Source: Kibdelosporangium philippinense | GTDB taxonomy: Bacteria > Actinomycetota > Actinomycetes > Mycobacteriales > Pseudonocardiaceae | Assembly: GCF_021390435.2 (NCBI RefSeq) | Contig: NZ_JAJVCN010000001.1 | Span: 2,666,001-2,730,000, forward strand | Length of the DNA stretch: 64,000 nucleotides | Direction: 5' to 3' | Shown: positions 58,275 to 64,000 of the stretch, in pieces | How positions within the stretch are numbered: position 1 is the stretch's first letter | How the letters are laid out: the number at the start of each line of letters is the position of its first letter | Notes under the pieces: model-generated | What the model saw: the letters and a program-made list of their open reading frames with translations, nothing else | What the model was told of the DNA's origin: nothing | Database searches by the model: none | Translations under genes and position numbers: made by a program

Positions 58275-59678
58275 GTGACCAGACCAGCCCGCCGGGACCC
58301 GAGCAACTTGGTGCAAGCCACCGGGTTCCGCGGATTCGTCCGCGGTGACTGGGGTCCGATCGACCGTGGCGTGCGGCTGGTTGACGGCGCGGCCGAGGCT
58401 GCTGCCCGGCACCGCGACCAGTTGCGGGCGGCTCTGCCTGGCGCGCGCATCGCGGCGGCCTCCGGCTGGGCGCCCGCACGATCCAACGACACCGACTATG
58501 ACTTCCGGCCGGACAGCGACTTCTCGTGGCTGACTGGGTGTTCGGCCGAGGGCGCGGTGCTCGTGATGTACCCCGACGGCGACGCCGAGTTGTTCCTGCA
58601 CGAGCCGGCCGGGCCAGCCGAGCCGGACTTCTTCGCCAACGCCCGCGACGGGGAGCTGTGGATCGGGCCGGTGCCCGGTCTTGCGGAGTGGGCGTCGGCG
58701 ACGGGTTTGCGCTGCCGCCCGATCCAGGATCTTCCGTCAGCGTTGCGTGGCAAGGTGCCTGCCGTGCACAGCACCTTCGGCGTGGATCCGTTGCTGGACT
58801 CCCTGACGGGCCCGGATCGCACTGCGCACTTGCGCCGAGTGCTTGCCGAACTGCGGAGGGTGAAGGACGACTGGGAAATCGGGCAGCTCCAGTCCGCAGT
58901 GGACGCGACCGTGCAAGGATTCGCGGACGTCGCCGCTGAGTTGAAGAACGCCGTGGAATCCGGCGGCGAACGGTGGCTGCAGGGCACGTTCGATCGCCGC
59001 GCCCGCACAGCGGGAAACGGTCCAGGTTACGCGTCCATTGTGGCCGCTGGTCCGCACGCTCCGGTGCTGCATTGGGTACGTAACAACGGCCCAGTGCCAG
59101 AGGATGCCGTGCTGCTGCTCGACGCCGGTGTGGAGATGAACACGCTCTACACCGCGGACATCACCCGTACCCTGCCGGTGTCAGGCCGCTACAACGCAGC
59201 CCAGAAACAGATCCACGACCTAGTGGAACAAGCGACCGAGGCGGCATTGGCGGCGGTACGACCTGGCGCGCCGTACATGGAGTTCCATCGTGCGGCGATG
59301 CGTGTACTCGCGACGGGCTTGCACGATTGGGGTTTGCTGCCGGTCACGGTCGATGAGGCGCTGGATGACCGTGGGCAGCATCATCGCCGCTACATCGTTT
59401 GCGGTGTCGGCCATTTCCTCGGCCTTGATGTGCATGACTGTGCCAGTTCCTCTCCCGAGGCGTACCACCAAGGCACGGTGGCAGCGGGCATGACGCTCGC
59501 GGTCGAGCCTGGCTTGTACTTCCACCCCAATGACGAGACGGTACCGCCTGAACTGCGTGGGATCGGCGTACGTATCGAGGAGAACGTCGTGGTGACCGAC
59601 TCAGGCAACCGGGTGCTGTCCACCGCACTGCCACGGGACGCGTCAGGATTGGAAGCGTGGGTGTCGGCCCGGCGTTGA
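58275..59678 (+). CDS. Xaa-Pro aminopeptidase (M24B, PepP type)
   Basis: The 467-aa metallopeptidase has an N-terminal creatinase/prolidase domain (YDFRPDSDFSWLTGC) and a C-terminal pita-bread domain. The five metal ligands are visible: Asp in LLLDAGVEMN, Asp in YTADITRTLPVSG, His in GVGHFLGLDVHD, Glu in LAVEPGLYFHP and Glu in VRIEENVVVTD. It removes N-terminal residues preceding proline. The start is the GTG at 58275 with GAAAGG upstream. No signal peptide, so cytoplasmic. Divergent LysR gene on the left. Confidence 0.93.
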   Translation: MTRPARRDPSNLVQATGFRGFVRGDWGPIDRGVRLVDGAAEAAARHRDQLRAALPGARIAAASGWAPARSNDTDYDFRPDSDFSWLTGCSAEGAVLVMYPDGDAELFLHEPAGPAEPDFFANARDGELWIGPVPGLAEWASATGLRCRPIQDLPSALRGKVPAVHSTFGVDPLLDSLTGPDRTAHLRRVLAELRRVKDDWEIGQLQSAVDATVQGFADVAAELKNAVESGGERWLQGTFDRRARTAGNGPGYASIVAAGPHAPVLHWVRNNGPVPEDAVLLLDAGVEMNTLYTADITRTLPVSGRYNAAQKQIHDLVEQATEAALAAVRPGAPYMEFHRAAMRVLATGLHDWGLLPVTVDEALDDRGQHHRRYIVCGVGHFLGLDVHDCASSSPEAYHQGTVAAGMTLAVEPGLYFHPNDETVPPELRGIGVRIEENVVVTDSGNRVLSTALPRDASGLEAWVSARR

Positions 59679-59815
59679 TCGGACAACGACTGAGCAGGGA
59701 TGACTCCATACGTCTTGAAGCAGGGGATGAGAGCATTGCGCCCGTTATGGCGTTCAGCCGCCGCACTGTTGTCTCTTGTCCTCGTCCGTCGAGCAGAGTG
59801 AGGGGTGTATTTCCG

Positions 59816-60306
59816 TCAGCCCACGTCACGCGGTATCTGCGTCAGTCCGGGCCGCTGGGGGAGCGCGAGCACCCGATACAGGACCGGCAGGGAAAACAGA
59901 CGGGTGGGTGGCGCGACCAAGGCGATCACTTCGCGGAATGCCGCGCTCACAACAGGATCGACGGCCGCCTTGGCAACTACACCGGCTCAAGTACCAGTTC
60001 GTCAACCGTTCCGATGCCGTTGGACGCGTCGACTCGCCGGCCGCATGCGGCCGGTCCGCGCCGACCGCGATCTTCCAAGGCACGTCTACGCTTCGTGCGA
60101 CAGCGGCCTGGACGGTCGCGGCCAGGCCGGGGCGGATCCTGCCCCTAGCCACGAGATCGCCCATCGCCCTCGCGCCCATCGCTGCCTCGGCCATTCCGTA
60201 GCTGTAGAGCGGATTTGTCGTGCAGGCCGCGTCCCCGACGACCACGAACCCGTCCGGAACACCGCGGTAGGAGCGTCGCCGGTGTCGTGAACGGGCAGAT
60301 GCCCTC
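59816..60306 (-). pseudogene. FAD-dependent monooxygenase, decayed 3' part
   Basis: Minus-strand reading gives RRRSYRGVPDGFVVVGDAAC, TTNPLYSYGMAEAAMGARAM and GDLVARGRIRPGLAATVQAA, the third FAD motif (GDAA) and following helix of halogenase/monooxygenase-type flavoproteins. A frameshift near 59970-60040 shifts the ending to another frame (AAFREVIALVAPPTRLFSLP, ending PGLTQIPRDVG). The N-terminal FAD-binding half is absent. A non-functional remnant. Confidence 0.7.
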
Positions 60307-60369
60307 TGACTTGGGACGATTGTTCTTGCGACAGAAACATATCGGTCCGAGTGAGAGGACATCTGCTGG

Positions 60370-60513
60370 GTGAAAGCATCGCATACGCGTGGCGTGGTGT
60401 CGGTGATGCGGCTGGCCGAGGATGCGGGGTTGTCGGGTCTGGCGGATGAGCTGGTCCGGCTGGGTGGTTCGGTGGGGGCGAACGCGGGCGCGAAGATCAG
60501 CACGATTAGTTAG
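60370..60513 (+). pseudogene. IS1380-family transposase N-terminal fragment
   Basis: The 47-codon reading VKASHTRGVVSVMRLAEDAG, then LSGLADELVRLGGSVGANAG and AKISTIS, resembles the N-terminus of IS1380-type transposases. It ends at a stop after 47 codons, with no DDE region. No ends of an element are visible. The stretch 60514-60693 holds nothing recognisable. Confidence 0.5.
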
Positions 60514-60693
60514 TCGCGGATCTCGTCGGCCGATGTGGTGAATACGGCGCGCCAGACACCTCGGTTCGGGATATCCAAAATGGCTCGCGAAGTATCTATT
60601 GGGCTTTGGCAGGTATGGGAATGTCCGGCGAGCGCGTAGTCAACTGATGTGGTGTACGCCTGCGGCGGCCGACGCGTAGACCAGGTAGGCGCG

Positions 60694-60712
60694 TGAGGTT
60701 AGGCTTACCTGA
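60694..60712. promoter_or_regulatory. orphan iron box
   Basis: TGAGGTTAGGCTTACCTGA matches the IdeR/DmdR consensus at 16 of 19 positions, the best score in the window. It lies just downstream of the BlaI-type gene and points at no intact gene; to its left are only the decayed fragments at 59.8-60.5 kb. Confidence 0.65.
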
Positions 60713-60716
60713 ACGG

Positions 60717-61094
60717 TTAGCCCTTGTCCTTGTTCAGCAGGTCGCGCAGGAGTTGCTCATCTTGTTCGTTCAGTGCGCCCACGAAGCGGGTGAGCACCGA
60801 CGCGTGATCAGCCTCGGTCTCGAGGATGCGGCCCATGCGCCAGGCCACGAGAGCTGTTTGGTCGCCGGTCGCGCGGTAGCGGTATGCGCGTCCATCGCGT
60901 TCGCGGGTGACGACCTCTTTTTCGTGCAGGCGTGTGAGGGTTGTGACTACAGCACTGTAGGACAGGCCGTCTGGGAGAACCGCCAGGATCTCGCCTGGGG
61001 TCAGTGCTTCGTCCGACTTGCTGAGTGCGTCGAGGATCTCGGCCGAGAGGGCGCCGGGCTTACGCCGCTGCCGCCGGTCCGCCGATTCAGTCAC
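60717..61094 (-). CDS. BlaI/MecI/CopY-family repressor
   Basis: The 125-aa winged-helix protein matches BlaI-type regulators: GALSAEILDALSKSDEALTP, LSYSAVVTTLTRLHEKEVVT, RDGRAYRYRA and a C-terminal dimerisation helix. It is divergent from an M56 peptidase gene, the standard pairing in which the membrane peptidase inactivates the repressor. Start GTG at 61094. The 31-base gap between the two starts probably contains the shared promoter and operator. Confidence 0.92.
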   Translation of the reverse strand: MTESADRRQRRKPGALSAEILDALSKSDEALTPGEILAVLPDGLSYSAVVTTLTRLHEKEVVTRERDGRAYRYRATGDQTALVAWRMGRILETEADHASVLTRFVGALNEQDEQLLRDLLNKDKG

Positions 61095-61125
61095 GTGGAG
61101 AGCTTACCCATCGGGGGTGGCGTGG

Positions 61126-62049
61126 ATGTTTGACCACTTTGTGGTGTCGGTTGTGGCGGTTCCGCTGGTCGTGTGGTTCGCGATGTGGTTGCTTGCCGAT
61201 CGGCTGAGGCCTGATCTCGCCGCGCGGGCGTTCGCGTGGGCCGCGATCGTCGCGGCGGCGTCGAGTGTGTTGAACCTGTTGTCGTTCGCGCTCAAGGCTT
61301 TGGCTGAGATTCCAGCGGTCGCGGATCTCGGCGGCTGGTCGTATCAAGTCGTTCTCGCCGATACGGCTCACGTGTCGTGGGTGTCGTGGTTTTCCTTCGC
61401 GTGGACCGTGTTCATCGTCGTCGCAGTGATCTGGCAGGTGTGGCGGCATTCCCGGGCGATGCATAGCGCGCACACGCAGGCTGGCATGCTCGAATCTGAG
61501 GGCGAAGTGGTCATCATCCCAGACCGTCGGGTTGACGCGTTCGCGTTGCCCGGTGCGCCCGGCAGGATCGTGGTCACCAGAGGGATGCGGGATACTCTCG
61601 ATGAGGCCCAGTACGCCGCCGTCGTTGCCCATGAACGCGCCCACCTTGTGCACAACCATCAACGCCTGGTCTGGCTGGCCAGGCTGGCCGCGGTGATTCA
61701 TCCCGCCCTGATCCCCGTCGTTCGCAAGGTCGAGTTCTTGGTCGAGCGGGCTGCTGACGAGCAGGCGGCGATCGAGCTCGGCGATCGTGGGTGCGTGGCT
61801 CGGGCGATCGGGCTGGCCGCTTTGGCCGCCTCGGCGCGTCCGGCTGTGACGAGTCGGGTGGGGCCGCTGATGATGGCGGTGAGTGCTGCGCCAGGTGTCG
61901 TGCCAGGCAGGGTGAAGGCGCTGCTCGGTCCTGGGCAGGTTCGTCGTTGGCAGGTGGTCGTCCCGGCTGCGCTGGCTTTGGGAACGCTGGTTTGGACTGC
62001 GGAGTGCATCTACGACCTCTTCGAGTTGCTGGCGTTGGCCAGCCGTTGA
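61126..62049 (+). CDS. M56-family membrane metallopeptidase (BlaR1-like partner)
   Basis: The 307-aa integral membrane protein has several N-terminal transmembrane helices, then a cytoplasmic zinc peptidase domain with HExxH in AVVAHERAHLVHNHQRLVWL and a likely third ligand in VERAADEQA. A further C-terminal hydrophobic helix follows. It lacks the penicillin-binding sensor domain of BlaR1, as is usual for actinobacterial BlaI partners. Its expected role is signal-dependent proteolysis of the BlaI-type repressor encoded divergently. The ATG at 61126 is used because of a G-rich site upstream; a GTG at 61117 is possible. Confidence 0.88.
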   Translation: MFDHFVVSVVAVPLVVWFAMWLLADRLRPDLAARAFAWAAIVAAASSVLNLLSFALKALAEIPAVADLGGWSYQVVLADTAHVSWVSWFSFAWTVFIVVAVIWQVWRHSRAMHSAHTQAGMLESEGEVVIIPDRRVDAFALPGAPGRIVVTRGMRDTLDEAQYAAVVAHERAHLVHNHQRLVWLARLAAVIHPALIPVVRKVEFLVERAADEQAAIELGDRGCVARAIGLAALAASARPAVTSRVGPLMMAVSAAPGVVPGRVKALLGPGQVRRWQVVVPAALALGTLVWTAECIYDLFELLALASR

Positions 62050-62108
62050 CTGGGCCGTTCGGGGTGGCGTGAGAGTCCATTGCGGACCGAGGCGGCACTG
62101 GCGGCCGA

Positions 62109-63356
62109 TCATGCCAGCAGAGCGTCTCCCCAATAGCCGTTCTTGCTGACACCCGGCGGTATGGCGAAGTGGCCCGAACCGTTGTGCTGCAGGTACTCCA
62201 TCATCTTGTCCGTTCCGGACAGAGCATGCTGCATCGGTACGAACTGGGTGCGTGTGTCACGGTTGAATCCGATGAAGAACAAGCCGGCGTCCAGATGGCC
62301 CAGACCGTCCGTGCCGTCGGTGAAGTTGTACCCGCGGCGCAGGATCTTCACGCCGTTCAGGCTTTCCGCCGAAGCCAGCCGGATGTGCGAGTCGTCGGCG
62401 ATGACCGGGAGCCCGCCGGCACCACGAACATGCAGATCCGGCTCGTCGAATTCGTCGACCTGGCCGAGTGGCGCGCCGACCCCCTTGCTACGGCCGACAA
62501 TCTGTTCCTGCTCCGACAGTGATGTCCGGTCCCAGATCTCGATGTGCATCCGGATTCGGCGAGCCACCAGGTAGGTGCCGCCGGTCATCCAGTCCGGTCC
62601 GTCGCCGGGCGCGACCCAGACGTGGTCTCGCAAGGACTGGACGTCCTCGGCCTTGATGTTGCGGGTGCCGTCCTTGAAGCCGAACAGGTTACGAGGTGTG
62701 GCCTGGGTACGGGATGTCGAGGAGGTCCGGCCGAAGCCGAGCTGTGACCAGCGCACGGCGACCTTGCCGAAGCCGATCCGCGCGAGGTTTCGGATGGCGT
62801 GCACCGCGACCTGCGGGTCGTTGGCGCAGGCCTGCACGCAGATGTCCCCGCCGCTGCGGCGTGGGTCCAGTGCGTCGGCTGGGAAGAGTGGCAGGTCGAT
62901 GAGTGCGGGCGGGCGCTTGTCCGCGAGCCCGAATCGGGAGTCGAACAGCGACGGCCCGAACCCGACTGTCAACGTCAATGCTGAAGCAGGGAGCCCTAGT
63001 GCTTCGCCGGTGTCCGCGGGCGGGGCGTCGGGATGGCCGCCGACAGCCCCTTTGTCGGCAGCCTCCATTCCTTCGATCATCCGCCGGGCGGCATCAGTCC
63101 AGTCAAGCAACAACGAGGCCAGCTCGCGCCGGTCCTTTGTGGTCACATCGAACGCGACGAAGTGCATCCGGTCCTGTGCCGCGGTGACGATTCCCGCTTG
63201 CTGCGGGCCGTGGAACGGAACTGATTCGGCCGTCGCGTCACCAGGTTCGGGGGTTGAGCTGTCAATGAACCGATCGCCGAGCACGCCGGCGGCTACACCG
63301 GTCGCGGCCGCACCCGCCAAGCCGAACATCGAACGGCGGGTCATCTTGCCAGTCAT
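62109..63356 (-). CDS. efeB: Dyp-type peroxidase EfeB (TAT-exported deferrochelatase)
   Basis: The 415-aa protein has a twin-arginine signal (TRRSMFGLAGAAATG) and a Dyp-type peroxidase fold: MHFVAFDVTTKDRRELASLL, GGDICVQACANDPQVAVHAI, the distal Asp in FGFKDGTRNIKAED and GGTYLVARRIRMHIEIWDRT. EfeB oxidises ferrous iron or takes iron from haem outside the cytoplasm. The ATG at 63356 makes an ATGA overlap with efeO. It converges with the M56 peptidase gene; the 59-base gap shows no perfect hairpin. Confidence 0.92.
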   Translation of the reverse strand: MTGKMTRRSMFGLAGAAATGVAAGVLGDRFIDSSTPEPGDATAESVPFHGPQQAGIVTAAQDRMHFVAFDVTTKDRRELASLLLDWTDAARRMIEGMEAADKGAVGGHPDAPPADTGEALGLPASALTLTVGFGPSLFDSRFGLADKRPPALIDLPLFPADALDPRRSGGDICVQACANDPQVAVHAIRNLARIGFGKVAVRWSQLGFGRTSSTSRTQATPRNLFGFKDGTRNIKAEDVQSLRDHVWVAPGDGPDWMTGGTYLVARRIRMHIEIWDRTSLSEQEQIVGRSKGVGAPLGQVDEFDEPDLHVRGAGGLPVIADDSHIRLASAESLNGVKILRRGYNFTDGTDGLGHLDAGLFFIGFNRDTRTQFVPMQHALSGTDKMMEYLQHNGSGHFAIPPGVSKNGYWGDALLA

Positions 63357-64000
63357 CTCGCCGCCACGACTTCCGCGACCTTGCTCACCGGCTCGCCCAA
63401 CGCGTCCACCGCCGCGGCCAGTTCCTTGACCTCGTCCGGAGTCAGTTCGGTATAGAGCTTGAACGTGTCGCCTTTGCGTTGCTTCTCCAGCAACGCGCCG
63501 ACGGCGGCGAACTTGTCGTCGAGTACCGCGCCCAAGGCCTTGTCCCGGCTGTCGATCACCGGGCGCAGCGCGGCGACCGCTGCCTGCGAACCGTCTAGAT
63601 TGGACCGGAAGTCGTACAGGTCGGTGTGCGAGTACTGGTCTTCCTCGCCGGTGATCTTGCCGCGGGCGACTTCGTCGAGCAGTTCCTTGGCGCCGTTGGC
63701 CATCTGCACCGGGGTGTACTCGAGGTTCAACGCCTTGGCTCGCAGGTCCTGAACGTCCGCGAGCAGCTGGTCGGCGATCTGTGGCGAATCGGCCTGCAGG
63801 CCGGAGACCCACAGGTCCTTCTCCAGCCGGTGGAACCCGGTGAATTGCTGCCCAGGCTCCACGTCCGGCTCGCGCGCGTCGATCTTCGGGTCGATGTCGC
63901 CGAAGCTCTCGGCCACCGGTTCGATGCGTTCCCAGTAGATTCGCGCGACCGGATAGAGCGCCTTGGCCTCTTCGACCTTGCCTGCCTTGACAGCGTTGAC
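63353..64000 (-). CDS. efeO: EfeO/EfeM iron-binding protein (partial, 5' end outside window)
   Basis: The C-terminal 215 residues are present; the frame is open to the right edge. The imelysin/EfeO-type domain is shown by ARIYWERIEPVAESFGDIDP, KIDAREPD, the metal-binding TGFHRLEKDLWV (HxxE type), ALNLEYTPVQMANGAKELLD and HTDLYDFRSNLDGSQAAVAA. It passes iron to the EfeU permease, whose gene should lie beyond the window. No iron box can be checked because the promoter is outside. Confidence 0.9.
   Translation of the reverse strand, partial: VNAVKAGKVEEAKALYPVARIYWERIEPVAESFGDIDPKIDAREPDVEPGQQFTGFHRLEKDLWVSGLQADSPQIADQLLADVQDLRAKALNLEYTPVQMANGAKELLDEVARGKITGEEDQYSHTDLYDFRSNLDGSQAAVAALRPVIDSRDKALGAVLDDKFAAVGALLEKQRKGDTFKLYTELTPDEVKELAAAVDALGEPVSKVAEVVAAR

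Overview
The window is high-GC DNA with dense GTG/ATG starts, four-base stop/start overlaps, long NRPS genes, IdeR/DmdR-type iron boxes and LuxR-type large ATPase regulators. This suggests a filamentous actinomycete, most likely of the Pseudonocardiaceae (Amycolatopsis or Kibdelosporangium type). The lineage is inferred from gene content only; no rRNA or tRNA was seen.

0-3.4 kb: the tail of an upstream gene, then a translationally coupled set of two flavin-dependent (LLM-class) monooxygenases flanking an isochorismatase-fold hydrolase. The first two resemble RutA and RutB of pyrimidine ring opening. A decayed DUF1232 remnant follows.

3.7-34.5 kb: an iron-regulated siderophore locus, the main system here. 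On the minus strand, an MbtH-like protein and four NRPS genes form one overlapping operon (27.3 to 4.9 kb): C-A-T-C-A-T-E, C-A-T-E, C-A-T-C-A-T-E and ArCP-Cy-A-T. Around it lie a siderophore-binding lipoprotein, an alpha/beta hydrolase, an EntS-like exporter, a salicylate-AMP ligase, two FecCD permeases and an MbtI-type salicylate synthase. Four iron boxes sit at the promoters. Together they predict a mixed-ligand siderophore: salicyl-oxazoline or -thiazoline cap, serines and at least one hydroxyornithine-type residue. C-domain subtypes indicate that the assembly line runs opposite to gene order, and no NRPS carries a thioesterase. Ornithine hydroxylase, formyltransferase and the importer ATPase are not in the window.

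34.8-38.5 kb: a large secreted protein of unknown function with a hydrophobic segment followed by a coiled coil, and a small protein matching the C-terminal domain of large actinobacterial regulators.

38.6-44 kb: a degraded zone. An IS3-family element (39000-40536) splits a RidA-family gene, next to pieces of LuxR-type regulators, a PAP2 phosphatase and possibly an FUSC protein. An intact enolase gene lies among the debris.

44-51.7 kb: a cyclase-family hydrolase, a DUF3140 protein, a large KatE-type catalase, a LuxR-type regulator broken by one in-frame stop, and a 213-bp internally deleted IS5-like element.

51.7-57.2 kb: a LacI-regulated catabolic operon (LacI, RbsD/FucU mutarotase, NCS1 permease, GH106-like glycosidase). 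The glycosidase is interrupted by an amber codon and cut off by the IS5 remnant. A perfect 18-bp palindrome precedes lacI.

57.3-64 kb: a LysR regulator, an M24 aminopeptidase, decayed flavoprotein and IS1380 transposase fragments, an orphan iron box, a divergent BlaI/M56 peptidase pair, and the efeO-efeB part of an EfeUOB ferrous/haem iron system running off the right edge.
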